Part shown: positions 1 to 7,432 of the stretch, one piece after another
Layout: every line of letters begins with the position of its first letter
Position numbering within the stretch: position 1 is the first letter of the stretch
Virus record (IMG/VR): IMGVR_UViG_3300046458_000047
Span: 1 to 61,279 of that record
DNA length: 61,279 nucleotides
DNA from: a virus
Reading direction: 5' to 3' (one strand)
Notes under the pieces: model-generated
Databases searched by the model: none
Seen by the model: only the letters and a program-made list of their open reading frames with translations
What the model was told of the DNA's origin: nothing
Program-made: the position numbers and the translations under genes

Positions 1-186
1 CGTCACCGACTCCGCATGCTTGCCCCACAACACCGCGTCAACCCATTGGGTTTCGCGGCGGCCGGTCGCGGGATCGCGCTTGCCGTAGTTGCTGGCCAGC
101 GACAGGTTGGTCACGGCGGTGCCGTCCGGGAGGTAACGCAATTCAGGGTCATTGCCGATACGAAAGGTGCCAAACAGTTGAGCCAT
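1..186 (-). CDS. ssb: Single-stranded DNA-binding protein, N-terminal part (cut by window edge)
   Basis: The first 62 residues are visible; the gene runs off the left edge. The start MAQLFGTFRIGNDPELRY, then a TAVTNLSLASNYGKRD strand and a TQWVDAVLWGKHAE segment, follow the OB-fold order of bacterial and phage SSB proteins. SSB coats single-stranded DNA during replication and recombination; here it would serve the RecT/exonuclease system or phage replication. Its ATG overlaps the stop codon of the upstream AlpA-like gene (TAATG), so the two are translationally coupled. The C-terminal acidic tail lies outside the window and cannot be judged. Confidence 0.88.
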   Translation of the reverse strand, partial: MAQLFGTFRIGNDPELRYLPDGTAVTNLSLASNYGKRDPATGRRETQWVDAVLWGKHAESVT

Positions 187-380
187 TACGCATTACTCCG
201 TGCATTTTTGATTTTGGCCTGTACCCAAGCCTCGATTTCAGACGCGATCCACGCCACCCGTTTCGGACTGATCGAAAGGTGCCGTGGGAAGGTGCCATCT
301 TTCTCGCGCCGCTGGATTTCCGTGGCTGACAGGCTGGTTATTTGCTCAACCTCGGCTTTTTTCAGTAACCGTTCGGTCAT
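186..380 (-). CDS. AlpA-family DNA-binding regulator
   Basis: A 64-residue protein with the AlpA-type winged-helix pattern: a recognition segment around SLSATEIQRREKDGTFPRH, then ISPKRVAWIASEIEAWVQAKI, typical of phage and island AlpA regulators that act as excisionase-like proteins or activators. It is divergent from the repressor-like gene at 492 and shares the 381-491 control region, the usual place for a genetic-switch gene. It overlaps SSB by one base. With no integrase in the window, a transcriptional role is more likely than excision. A second, unrelated-in-detail AlpA-like gene lies at 10841. Confidence 0.8.
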   Translation of the reverse strand: MTERLLKKAEVEQITSLSATEIQRREKDGTFPRHLSISPKRVAWIASEIEAWVQAKIKNARSNA

Positions 381-408
381 TTCCTTACCCTTCCTGGATC
401 AGAATGGT

Positions 409-477
409 TTGATATGGTGCGTAGTGGCGTCATACTGCTACCACCGATTATTTAATAATCGGTTCGATTCCAAAACA
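409..477 (+). promoter_or_regulatory. Switch promoter and operators upstream of the repressor-like gene
   Basis: The 111-base gap between the AlpA and repressor genes holds TTGATA (409-414) and CATACT (431-436) at 16-base spacing, a plausible promoter reading right. Next comes a perfect palindrome with 10-base arms and one central base (ACCGATTATT at 443-452, its complement at 454-463). A copy of the dispersed 17-bp motif, GGTTCGATTCCAAAACA, follows at 461-477 and overlaps the palindrome's end. This looks like an autoregulatory operator. The promoter call is only by eye; the palindrome is seen directly. Confidence 0.5.
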
Positions 478-491
478 ATGTAGAGGCTATC

Positions 492-1067
492 ATGGCTACC
501 GACAAACTCTTTTTTAAAACGCTCATGGCACAGCATGGGCTCTCTCTGCGCACGGTCGCGTCGATGATGGGCCTTGGTCATTCGCAACTGTCTCTGACGC
601 TCAGCGACAAGCGAAGAATGCAACTCGATGAGGCCGCGCTACTGGCGCAAATCTTCGGCGTACCGCTGGCCAGAGTCGCCGAGGCGGCCGGTATAGCCAT
701 TGGACGTGATGCGCGCATTCCCCTGGTGGGTTGCATGCTTGGAAATGGGGAGGTGCTGGTATTCAAGAAGAAAGAGTATTCGCCAGCGCCTGACGGCCTG
801 CCCGAAGACGTGGTGGTGATCCAAGCGCGCACCGCTGACTCGGCCAATGCCTGGCTGGATGGATGGAATTTCTATTGTCAGCCACCCGTGGACGTGGCCG
901 GCGATGCGTTGGGTCGGTTCTGTTACGCCCAGGTGGTAGACGGTCCAATCGTGCTGGCCACGGTTAGGCGTGGATACCAATCGGGCACCTTCAACCTGTC
1001 TGGACCCTACGCGGCCGAATCGGTTTACCTGGAATGGGCTACCCCGGTGCTCATGGCGCGTAGCTAG
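492..1067 (+). CDS. HTH repressor-like protein with degenerate S24/LexA-like C-terminus
   Basis: A 191-residue protein. Residues 1-65 form an XRE-type helix-turn-helix (GLSLRTVASMMGLGHSQLSLTL). The rest, from IPLVGCMLGNGEV, resembles the S24 peptidase-like dimerisation domain of CI/LexA repressors, but the usual catalytic serine and lysine are not evident (an arginine pair sits in TVRRGY where lysine is expected), so RecA-driven self-cleavage is doubtful. It is preceded by GAGG and by a strong palindrome. Best candidate for the lysogenic repressor of this phage-plasmid; a Cro-like early regulator is the alternative. Confidence 0.7.
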   Translation: MATDKLFFKTLMAQHGLSLRTVASMMGLGHSQLSLTLSDKRRMQLDEAALLAQIFGVPLARVAEAAGIAIGRDARIPLVGCMLGNGEVLVFKKKEYSPAPDGLPEDVVVIQARTADSANAWLDGWNFYCQPPVDVAGDALGRFCYAQVVDGPIVLATVRRGYQSGTFNLSGPYAAESVYLEWATPVLMARS

Positions 1068-1139
1068 TGCCTAGCGAAATCATGCAATGCCAACACGAAA
1101 ATAAGCATTGCAACGCTGAATAAAAGGCGCGATGATGGA

Positions 1140-1162
1140 GCCTCATACCTTTGCTATGAGGC
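1140..1162 (+). promoter_or_regulatory. Hairpin that covers the exonuclease ribosome-binding site
   Basis: GCCTCATA (1140-1147) and TATGAGGC (1155-1162) form a perfect 8-bp stem with a 7-base loop. The GAGG inside the right arm is the only good Shine-Dalgarno sequence before the ATG at 1168, so folding would hide it. Just upstream GCAATGC and GCATTGC (about 1085-1112) make a second inverted repeat. This suggests translational control of the recombination operon. Confidence 0.5.
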
Positions 1163-1167
1163 CTCCC

Positions 1168-2157
1168 ATGAAACGGGAATTTCTCCGCTTCAACACTGAA
1201 GACGAATGGCTCGCCATGCGGGAGGCCGACGTGACGTCGACCGAAGCGGCGGCCCTGTTCGGCTGCTCGCCCTACTCCACGCTGTACCGGCTGTTTCACG
1301 CCAAGACCGGTCAGCTCGAAACTGACTTTGAACTCAATGACCGCATCAAGTGGGGCAACCGCTTGGAAGCGGCCATTGCCTACGGCATCGCCGAAGACAC
1401 CGGCTTGCGGGTTGAACCGTTCAAGGTGTACGCCCGTATCCCTGAGCTGCGCATGGGCTCATCGTTCGACTTCAAAATCATCGGTCTGGACGACAGCTAC
1501 AGCGGCACCGACGAAACCTACCGCGATGCTTTCCGTGAAAACGGCCCGGGCATCATGGAAGTCAAGAACGTCGACGGTTTGCAGTTCAAGCGCGCATGGA
1601 TCAGCGACGACCACATCATGGAAGCGCCGCCGCACATTGAATTGCAGGTTCAACACCAGCAAGAAGCGGCTGACATGGAGTGGACCCTGATCGCCCCGTT
1701 GGTGGGGGGTAACGCGCCGATGCCGTTCCTGCGCAAGCGCGATCGCGCCATTGGCCAAGCCATCATCAACAAGGTGGGGGAGTTCTGGCAGATGGTCGAC
1801 GCAGGCCGCGCCCCGGCGCCGGACTTCGCGCACGACGGCGAAACCATCGCCAAGCTGCTGTACCAGGACAACGGCGAATCAATCGACCTGAGCGATAACG
1901 CCCGTCTGGCGCAACTGGTGGTCGCACACGAACGAGCCAACGAAGCGTTCAACAAGGCCAAGGGCATCAAGGAAACGATCAAGGCCGAGATTCTGACCAC
2001 GATCGGTCACTACGCCAAAGTCCTGCTGCCGGGCTACAGCATCAGTGCCGGCACCACCAAGGACAGCCCCGGCACCCTGATAACGCCAATGCACATTGGC
2101 CAACGTCTTGGCGGCCGTGCCGGCTACAGACAGATGCGCATTTATTCAAAGTCTTGA
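1168..2157 (+). CDS. YqaJ-type (lambda-exonuclease-like) recombination nuclease
   Basis: A PD-(D/E)XK exonuclease of the YqaJ viral recombinase family, which resects double-stranded ends for RecT-mediated annealing. Counting from the start used here (MKREFLRF, 329 residues), the conserved VTSTEAAALFGCSPYST helix, D101 in SSFDFK, and the E131-V-K133 pair in GIMEVKNVDG give the metal-binding D...ExK pattern. An ATG at 1132 would add 12 residues, but the one at 1168 has GAGG at the right distance and starts like family members. It is followed at 14 bases by recT, the classical exonuclease/annealase pair. Confidence 0.85.
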   Translation: MKREFLRFNTEDEWLAMREADVTSTEAAALFGCSPYSTLYRLFHAKTGQLETDFELNDRIKWGNRLEAAIAYGIAEDTGLRVEPFKVYARIPELRMGSSFDFKIIGLDDSYSGTDETYRDAFRENGPGIMEVKNVDGLQFKRAWISDDHIMEAPPHIELQVQHQQEAADMEWTLIAPLVGGNAPMPFLRKRDRAIGQAIINKVGEFWQMVDAGRAPAPDFAHDGETIAKLLYQDNGESIDLSDNARLAQLVVAHERANEAFNKAKGIKETIKAEILTTIGHYAKVLLPGYSISAGTTKDSPGTLITPMHIGQRLGGRAGYRQMRIYSKS

Positions 2158-2170
2158 TCGGAGCACTTCC

Positions 2171-3067
2171 ATGACTGCAAACACCGCTGTACCCATGTCG
2201 ACGGGCGATGCCTTCAAAAAACTGCTGACCGGCAATCAGCGCGAGCAAATTGCCAAGCAACTGCCGCAGGGCATCGACGCTGACCGCTTCATTCGCACCG
2301 CTCTTACCGTCGTCGGTATGAACCCGGAACTGCTGACTTGCACGCTGAAAAGCCTGCTGGGCGCCATCATGACGGCGGCCAAGGACGGGCTCTTGCCAGA
2401 CGGCAAGCAGGCGCTGATCCAGCCGTACAACTGCAACGTCGCCGGCAAGAATCAACCGCCCAAGTGGGAGAAACAAGCGCAGTACATGCCCATGGTGCGT
2501 GGCCTGATCGACATTCTTTACCGCGCAGGCGGCGTGGCCATGGTCGACGGCGTGGCCGTGTACCAGAAGGATATTTTCGAGTACGAGCGTGGTGACGCCC
2601 CGCGTATCATTCACAAGCCGTACATGGGCGCCGACGATGCCGGCCCGATCATCGCGGCCTACGCCGTCATCACGCTCATGAACGGAGCCGTCAAACGCGA
2701 AGTCATGACCGCCCGCGACATCGCCGCCGTGCGCGGCATGGCCAAGTCCGACAGCGGCTGGAAAAAATGGCCAGACCAGTTTGCGATCAAGGCCGTGATC
2801 AAACGTGCCTACAAGCAACTGCCGACCAACGTCCAACTGGAGCAAGTCATTCAACACGACAACCTGCAATTTAACCTGGAGCAAGACAGCGCGCCCGAGC
2901 CGCTGAAGATCGCGGCTCAACCCGGGCAGCCAACACGCCTGCAAACCATCATCAGCCGTGCGCAACAGCCCGCACAAGCGGCGCAAACGCACACTCAATC
3001 GATCTTCGAGCCCGTGTATTTCGGCGAAGACGATCCCATTGGAGAGGCACCGGTATATGACAGATAG
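2171..3067 (+). CDS. recT: RecT-family single-strand annealing protein
   Basis: A 298-residue RecT annealase. Recognisable segments are ADRFIRTALTVVGMNPELLTCT, then LLGAIMTAAKDGLLPDGKQA and a YMPMVRGLIDILYRAGGV block, the signature order of RecT. The C-terminal 50 residues are Gln/Ala-rich linker. It binds single-stranded DNA and pairs homologous strands after the adjacent nuclease resects ends; for a phage-plasmid this can circularise or repair genomes. The ATG at 2171 has GGAG upstream; a longer frame from 2096 overlaps the previous gene and is unlikely. Confidence 0.93.
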   Translation: MTANTAVPMSTGDAFKKLLTGNQREQIAKQLPQGIDADRFIRTALTVVGMNPELLTCTLKSLLGAIMTAAKDGLLPDGKQALIQPYNCNVAGKNQPPKWEKQAQYMPMVRGLIDILYRAGGVAMVDGVAVYQKDIFEYERGDAPRIIHKPYMGADDAGPIIAAYAVITLMNGAVKREVMTARDIAAVRGMAKSDSGWKKWPDQFAIKAVIKRAYKQLPTNVQLEQVIQHDNLQFNLEQDSAPEPLKIAAQPGQPTRLQTIISRAQQPAQAAQTHTQSIFEPVYFGEDDPIGEAPVYDR

Positions 3068-3350
3068 AAATGAAGATCGCCTGCTGAGCCAGGTAGAACT
3101 GGCTGAGCGCTGGAACATCACCCCGCGCACCTTGCAACTCTGGTACGCCAACGGCAAAGGCCCGAAGCGGGTGAACATCGGCAAGAAAGGCTATCGACTC
3201 AGTGACGTCCTCAAGTACGAGGAAGAACAGGCCCAAGAGCCTGGCACCAAAGCCCCAACCCGTGTGTTCAAAGAAGAACACCGGGCAATGGGGGTAGAGG
3301 CCCGCAAGCGCGCCCGTGAGGCGCGTAAGGCCGAGAAACCGACCGAATAG
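3057..3350 (+). CDS. MerR/excisionase-like HTH protein
   Basis: A 97-residue basic protein starting MTDRNEDRLLSQVELAERW. Residues 8-50 (LSQVELAERWNITPRTLQLWYANGKGPKRVNIGKKGYRLSDVLKY, here described by its ends) match the short winged helix of the HTH_17/excisionase type. The C-terminal third is Lys/Arg/Glu-rich and probably helical. Its start overlaps recT by 11 bases with GGAGAGG before it, so it is co-translated with the recombination genes. Regulator or recombination accessory; the target is unknown. Confidence 0.72.
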   Translation: MTDRNEDRLLSQVELAERWNITPRTLQLWYANGKGPKRVNIGKKGYRLSDVLKYEEEQAQEPGTKAPTRVFKEEHRAMGVEARKRAREARKAEKPTE

Positions 3351-3361
3351 AGGCAACAACC

Positions 3362-4414
3362 ATGACCGTACAAGAATCCGCACTCGACACCAGCAACGAC
3401 GTCGTTGTCATCCCGATTGAAACCATCAGCGAAGCCAACGCGCCGTCGATCTTTGGTCACAACGCGCTGAACCGTTTTGTCGAGCTGGCCCGCGATACCG
3501 TGATTGGCGAAGTCCCGGACCTGAGCACCGACAAGGGCCGCAAGCGCGTTAAATCGGTGGCCGCGTCCGTAGCCAGCGCCAAAAACGCTGTCGATAAAGC
3601 TGGCCGGGATTACCTGCGCAAGCTCAAGGCTATGACCAAGCCAATCGAGGCCGAGTTGCGCGATTTTAATGCGGCCATGGATGCCTTGCGCGATGAAGTG
3701 CGCAAGCCTGTAGACGACTGGGACGCGGCACGCGAGGCCGAGAAAGCCGCCGTGCAATCGGCCATTGACCAGGTGGTTGCGAACTTCACCCTCCCGGCCG
3801 ATGCCGACGTCGACACCATTGTCGGTGCCTTGTTCGGTCTGGAACAGGAACCGCTGACCGAGGAAATGTTCGGCAAGCGCCTGGAAGAAGCGGAAGCCAA
3901 ACGCGCCTACGGCATCACCGTGCTGAACGAGCAACTGGCCAAGCGTCAACAGTACGACCAGGAGCAAGCCGAACTGGTGGCTGGCCGTGCGCGCATTGCC
4001 GCCCTGGAAGAACAGGCACGCTTGCTGGCCGTGGCCAATCAAGCCGTCGAAGACGAACGCCTGCGCGTGGCCAACCAGCAACAGCAACAGCGCAATGCCG
4101 ACGCCCTGCGCCTGAGCGAGGCTGAAGACACCGCACGCAAAACCCAAGAAGCCTTGCAAAAGGTGATCGACGATCAGGCCAAGAAGGAGCAAACCGAACG
4201 CGAGGCCCGCGAGCAACAGGAACGTGAGGACGCCGCACGGATCGCCGACAAGGCCTATCGCGGCAAGATCAACCGGGCCGCCCTCGATGCTCTGCGGGCA
4301 ATCAACGTGGCTCCGGAAGGTCAGCGCGAAGCGTTCCTGAGCCCTGCTGTGGCCACGCAGATTATGAGCGCGATCATTCGCGGGCAGATTCCCGCCGTCA
4401 GCATTTCCTACTAA
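3362..4414 (+). CDS. Coiled-coil protein of the recombination operon, function unknown
   Basis: A 350-residue acidic protein. The first 120 residues include ALNRFVELARDTV and VKSVAASVASAKNAVDKAG, a pattern I know from phage proteins encoded next to RecT/exonuclease pairs (DUF1351-like). Residues about 170-310 are strongly charged and Gln/Glu/Arg-rich, predicted as a long coiled coil, ending in a small helical domain (YRGKINRAALDALRAI). It is the last gene before a strong terminator. Likely an accessory of recombination or nucleoid handling, but no catalytic motif is visible. Confidence 0.65.
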   Translation: MTVQESALDTSNDVVVIPIETISEANAPSIFGHNALNRFVELARDTVIGEVPDLSTDKGRKRVKSVAASVASAKNAVDKAGRDYLRKLKAMTKPIEAELRDFNAAMDALRDEVRKPVDDWDAAREAEKAAVQSAIDQVVANFTLPADADVDTIVGALFGLEQEPLTEEMFGKRLEEAEAKRAYGITVLNEQLAKRQQYDQEQAELVAGRARIAALEEQARLLAVANQAVEDERLRVANQQQQQRNADALRLSEAEDTARKTQEALQKVIDDQAKKEQTEREAREQQEREDAARIADKAYRGKINRAALDALRAINVAPEGQREAFLSPAVATQIMSAIIRGQIPAVSISY

Positions 4415-4432
4415 CCTACCCTTCAACCGAAT

Positions 4433-4459
4433 GGGCGCCTACGGGCGCCCTTGTTGTTT
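4433..4459 (+). terminator. Rho-independent terminator after the recombination genes
   Basis: GGGCGCC (4433-4439), a TACG tetraloop and GGCGCCC (4444-4450), then TTGTTGTTT. A very stable stem with a UACG-type loop. The next gene starts beyond it, at 4479. Confidence 0.85.
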
Positions 4460-4478
4460 AAAAGACCAGGAGCATGGC

Positions 4479-5303
4479 ATGGAAGAATCCCTACACCCGC
4501 TGCAACAGACCCTGCGCGACAACGGCGAGCTGATCGCGGCGCAAGCGACCATCGCGCAGCAAGCGCAAAGGATCAAGCATCTTGAAGACGAAACCGCCTT
4601 ACAGCAGTACGGCATTACAGCAATGCGTACTGATCCTGATGTCGTGTTGATCGGTATGTTGAATGGCCATATCGCCAAGCTCTCCGTGCGCAGTTTCGTG
4701 AAGACACATTGCCAAGTGGTGAATGGCGATGAGGCACAGCTACTGGAAATCGCCCGGCTGCGCGAAGCGTGCAACAAAGAGTTTGAGTCGGTCCAGATCG
4801 TGGACACAGAAAACGCTCAACTGCGTTTGCAATGCGCTGCCTTGCAAGCGGAGCTGGACGAGCACAAGGCGTTGGCGCAAACCGACCAGGACAACCTGAT
4901 CGAGGCGTTCGGTTTGTTTTCCACCATCTGCAAGATGCTGGAGATTGATCCCTACACGCTGGAAAACTCGCATGATTTGCTGCCCGCCATTGACCGGCTA
5001 CTGGACGAAGTGGCCACCTGGAAGGCTAATCACGCCGATATGGTCGTGCGCAACAAGCTGCTGTTAGAGCGGCCAGACCTGCCGGTCGATCGCGTCCCGG
5101 CTATGACACGTCTGATCGATCTGCAAGTCGAGAACCGGGCGCTGCGGCATGACCTTACACGCCAGGCAGACATTAGTCTGTCCTTGGCCGAAGTTATCAG
5201 CGAGGTCGCCGCGCCGCTAGGCATTGACGCCGAAACGATTAAAGAAAGCGGGCCGGACGTGCTGCTGAACGCCATCAATAACTTGCTCAAGAAAACCGGT
5301 TAA
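4479..5303 (+). CDS. Hypothetical coiled-coil protein
   Basis: A 274-residue protein I do not recognise. It begins MEESLHPLQQTLRDNGELI and is rich in heptad-like leucine/glutamate segments (residues 15-45, 95-130, 205-240), suggesting an elongated helical protein. The start was chosen because AGGAG lies 6 bases before the ATG at 4479; an in-frame ATG at 4431 would place the beginning inside the terminator stem. It is bracketed by two terminators, so it is either read through from the operon or has its own weak promoter. Confidence 0.6.
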   Translation: MEESLHPLQQTLRDNGELIAAQATIAQQAQRIKHLEDETALQQYGITAMRTDPDVVLIGMLNGHIAKLSVRSFVKTHCQVVNGDEAQLLEIARLREACNKEFESVQIVDTENAQLRLQCAALQAELDEHKALAQTDQDNLIEAFGLFSTICKMLEIDPYTLENSHDLLPAIDRLLDEVATWKANHADMVVRNKLLLERPDLPVDRVPAMTRLIDLQVENRALRHDLTRQADISLSLAEVISEVAAPLGIDAETIKESGPDVLLNAINNLLKKTG

Positions 5304-5307
5304 TGAA

Positions 5308-5331
5308 AAGGGCGCCAATAGGCGCCCTCTT
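5308..5331. terminator. Bidirectional terminator between convergent genes
   Basis: GGGCGCC (5310-5316), AATA loop, GGCGCCC (5321-5327), with TCTT on the plus side and TTTTC on the minus side. It separates the plus-strand gene ending at 5303 from the MvaT-like gene ending at 5335. The stem is the same as that of the terminator at 4433. Confidence 0.82.
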
Positions 5332-5334
5332 CAC

Positions 5335-5745
5335 TTATGCCGCTTGCAACCAGGTATCCACCACGTCACTACCGTATTCGGCGATCCACGCTTTAAGGGT
5401 GCCATGGTCTAAGCGCTTAACCGTGATCGTTTCGTTAGTGTGCGGATTAGTGAAGACCTTAGCCGGACGCTCACCATACGGGCCGTGCTTTTTAGCTTCG
5501 GCCTTAGCCGGCTTAGGTGTCCCGGCTTTGTGCGAGACAACACCAGGTTGTGACAATTGCATAGTCAGAATCTGATGGAGCTTAGAACGGGTCATGTCGT
5601 GTTCTTTCAGGAACTCGTCAATCTTGCCGAGGAAATCCAATTCCTTGCGCAGTTCGGGATCGGTTTTCATCGCCTCAAACGCAGCAATCTGTTTGGCCAA
5701 GGCCAGCTCTGCTTTGCGGTATGCAGAAATCTTCAACGACGACAT
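5335..5745 (-). CDS. MvaT/MvaU-family H-NS-like xenogeneic silencer
   Basis: A 136-residue protein with the MvaT layout: an N-terminal helical oligomerisation region (SSLKISAYRKAELALAKQI, then a second helix with FLGKIDEFLKEHDM), a charged linker, and a C-terminal DNA-binding region containing KVFTNPHTNETITVK and LKAWIAEYGSDVVDTWL, which closely follow the MvaT VYKNPHTGE and LKAWK..HGA..V.SWL motifs. MvaT proteins coat AT-rich DNA in Pseudomonas; plasmid-borne versions such as Pmr of pCAR1 keep a newly arrived replicon quiet. It may bind the AT-rich heptad arrays of this replicon. This gene is the best host clue. Confidence 0.88.
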   Translation of the reverse strand: MSSLKISAYRKAELALAKQIAAFEAMKTDPELRKELDFLGKIDEFLKEHDMTRSKLHQILTMQLSQPGVVSHKAGTPKPAKAEAKKHGPYGERPAKVFTNPHTNETITVKRLDHGTLKAWIAEYGSDVVDTWLQAA

Positions 5746-5784
5746 CGTGATAATCCTTTATAGGGGTATCTTATTTGGGTGGTG

Positions 5785-6432
5785 TTATGTGTGGCACGCA
5801 TATTCTTGCGTGGTAATGCTGATCGTCGACAGCACTTCCAGGCCGTAGCCACGGGCCTTGCGGGCCGCATTCATTTCGGCGACGAAGTGGTTAATGCCGG
5901 GATCGCAGTAATAGAACGGAACTTCGATACCGTCAGGCCGGAGCACTTGCAACAGCACTTCGAGTTGACGTTTGATCGCTTGTTTAGCGGGTTTCGCAGC
6001 GGCCTTAACCGGCTTAGGTTCGGGCGCGGAAACAAAGGGCGACGGCTTAGGCTTACGCTTAGCCAGGGTCTTAGGTTTTGTGATGGGTTTGGCAATTGGG
6101 ATAGGCGCTGCGACTACGGGGTCGGGCTTATCCAGGCCTAACATGGTACGCATTTCGCGCTCTAATTCTTCAAGGTCGTGCTTGGCTTTAGAGGCGTCAA
6201 TGGGTGTGGATTCGGGTAGAGCAAACACTATCTCAGTCGGAGTAGCGGCTTCTAATTCAGCCAACCGGCGCGCTTCTTCTTGGCGCTGACGTCGGGCTTC
6301 TTTTTTCTTCGACACATAGTTTATGTGTTTCGGTTGTGCGGGGAGGCTGTCGATGGCGGCCTGAATTTGGGAGGCCATTTGCGCCATTCGGGCAAAGCCT
6401 GATCCTGATGTTGATCCGGTGTGTAGAGCCAT
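5785..6432 (-). CDS. Hypothetical protein with Pro/Lys/Ala-rich linker
   Basis: A 215-residue protein with three parts: a helical N-terminus (residues 1-60, with KKKEARRQRQEEARRLAELE), a low-complexity middle rich in KP and AK repeats (about 100-150), and a C-terminal 60-residue region (RQLEVLLQVLRPDGIEVPFYYCDPGINHFVAEMNAARKARG, here from QLEV to ARKA) that may be folded. Not recognised. It lies 39 bases upstream of the MvaT-like gene in the same direction and probably shares its transcript; the start has AAGGA before it. Confidence 0.55.
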   Translation of the reverse strand: MALHTGSTSGSGFARMAQMASQIQAAIDSLPAQPKHINYVSKKKEARRQRQEEARRLAELEAATPTEIVFALPESTPIDASKAKHDLEELEREMRTMLGLDKPDPVVAAPIPIAKPITKPKTLAKRKPKPSPFVSAPEPKPVKAAAKPAKQAIKRQLEVLLQVLRPDGIEVPFYYCDPGINHFVAEMNAARKARGYGLEVLSTISITTQEYACHT

Positions 6433-6542
6433 TCCATTAATCCTTACAGGGGGGCACCCAAACGAGGAAACTGACTTTTATAGTGTCGCGACGTACACGC
6501 GGTTAAGATCATGCCAAGCCGTGATTAAGACATCAAGTTTAA

Positions 6543-7062
6543 GGTCTGTCTACTGTCTCACTTTCCGACAAGGCGCCGACCATGTGTGACGATGCGAAAG
6601 GAAAACGCTGTCCAACCTGCGCCGAACCCCTCAGTGATCTGTCCTCACAGTTCGTCCGTTATTGCACCAACGGGCGCTGTGGTGCCGTGTGGCCGTGGGA
6701 ATTGAAGACAGACCAGAAGCCGCTGATGAGCGACCATCGCGACCGGCGAACCCCGTAAACAATCGAGGACATCATGAGCACCAATGACACAACGCTAGCC
6801 GGCTTGGAGCGGTTTTCCAGCCATGACATCGCCACCTTGAAGACAGTCATTGCGCTGAAGCTGTACACGAACAGCCTCACGGGCAAAGGGCTGGGGGTTG
6901 AAGACCTACCACCCCAGTTCGGCATCACCAAAAAGGAGTTTCACGCACTAATGGCCGTGGTTATCCAGGCTTTTCAGGCGTACAAGGCTAGCCATCCAGA
7001 AAAATGGTCTGTCTACCGAACCGATTTCAGTCCGTCGACAGGCGCTAACGTGGTCTGTCTAC
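6543..7062. repeat. Three perfect copies of GGTCTGTCTAC
   Basis: The 11-mer GGTCTGTCTAC occurs at 6543-6553, 7006-7016 and 7052-7062, the first in the promoter gap before the small genes and the others near the end of the second gene. Many shorter GTCTGTC, CAGTCTG or CAGAC copies follow on the other side of the par genes (8270-8515). They flank the partition locus, which makes them candidate binding sites rather than chance. Confidence 0.5.
6582..6758 (+). CDS. Small zinc-ribbon-like protein
   Basis: A 58-residue reading frame, MCDDAKGKRCPTCAEPL to the stop at 6756-6758. Four cysteines in a CxxC (residues 10 and 13) and CTNGRC (28 and 33) arrangement look like a small zinc ribbon, followed by a VWPWEL segment. 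Phage genomes carry many such proteins, often DNA- or RNA-polymerase-binding, but this one is not identified. It is 15 bases before the next gene and likely forms an operon with it. The promoter region before it (6433-6581) carries the first GGTCTGTCTAC repeat. Confidence 0.55.
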   Translation: MCDDAKGKRCPTCAEPLSDLSSQFVRYCTNGRCGAVWPWELKTDQKPLMSDHRDRRTP

Positions 7063-7115
7063 AGACGTACAAACAGTCTGCCGGCAAACCCGTTAAAGGT
7101 CCGTCGGCAGACTGA
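6774..7115 (+). CDS. Hypothetical small protein upstream of the par locus
   Basis: A 113-residue protein starting MSTNDTTLAGLERFSSHD, with GAGGA before the ATG. Mostly helical (residues 18-75), with a polar C-terminus ending KGPSAD. Not recognised. It converges with the parA-partner gene, and the first heptad array lies between them. The last 40 codons contain two of the GGTCTGTCTAC repeats, so the DNA may serve a second purpose. Confidence 0.55.
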   Translation: MSTNDTTLAGLERFSSHDIATLKTVIALKLYTNSLTGKGLGVEDLPPQFGITKKEFHALMAVVIQAFQAYKASHPEKWSVYRTDFSPSTGANVVCLQTYKQSAGKPVKGPSAD

Positions 7116-7129
7116 TATTCAGTCCGATA

Positions 7130-7171
7130 TTAATTACTAATTACGTTTTATTAATTACGAATTAATAATTA
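7130..7171. repeat. Heptad array A (NNAATTA repeats)
   Basis: Six consecutive 7-bp units in exact register, five ending AATTA (variants TTAATTA, CTAATTA, CGAATTA, ATAATTA; the third unit is CGTTTTA). It overlaps the stop codon of the RHH partner gene. Five further arrays of the same unit occur in this replicon. Confidence 0.85.
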
Positions 7172-7432
7172 ATAACCTGCCTTCTCCAGGGCATCGCGCA
7201 TGATCGCGCTCACCGTTGTCAGCTCGCCGCCCCCGCGTTTGTTGGCCCGTGCGACGTCCTGGAGCTTGTCGGCCATGGCCGGTGGCAAGCTGATACTGAT
7301 GTTCTTCATCTTCGCCTCCACTTCCTGAACGCCACCATACGGCTTGCCGGCCAATTCCTTGGCGAGTTTTTCCGCCTGATCGGGTGTCGCTTTTTGACGA
7401 CCTGCGGCGGTCTGGCTGGGCGGCTTAGGCAT
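7169..7432 (-). CDS. Ribbon-helix-helix partner of ParA (centromere-binding protein)
   Basis: An 87-residue protein (from MPKPPSQTAAGRQ). The N-terminal half is basic and flexible; residues about 42-87 read KMKNISISLPPAMADKLQDV and then a helix ending RDALEKAGY, the beta-helix-helix pattern of RHH (CopG/ParG-like) DNA-binding proteins. Placed directly behind parA with an 8-base overlap, it fits the type Ib partition layout, where the small RHH protein binds the centromere and stimulates ParA. The ATG at 7432 has GAGG upstream; a longer frame to 7447 is possible. RHH proteins often bind short tandem repeats, as found around this locus. Confidence 0.8.
   Translation of the reverse strand: MPKPPSQTAAGRQKATPDQAEKLAKELAGKPYGGVQEVEAKMKNISISLPPAMADKLQDVARANKRGGGELTTVSAIMRDALEKAGY

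Noticed and set aside
2042-4426. Minus-strand frames of 380 and 411 residues opposite recT and the coiled-coil gene
   Set aside because: Low-complexity translations without motifs, fully antisense to well-supported genes with proper ribosome-binding sites.
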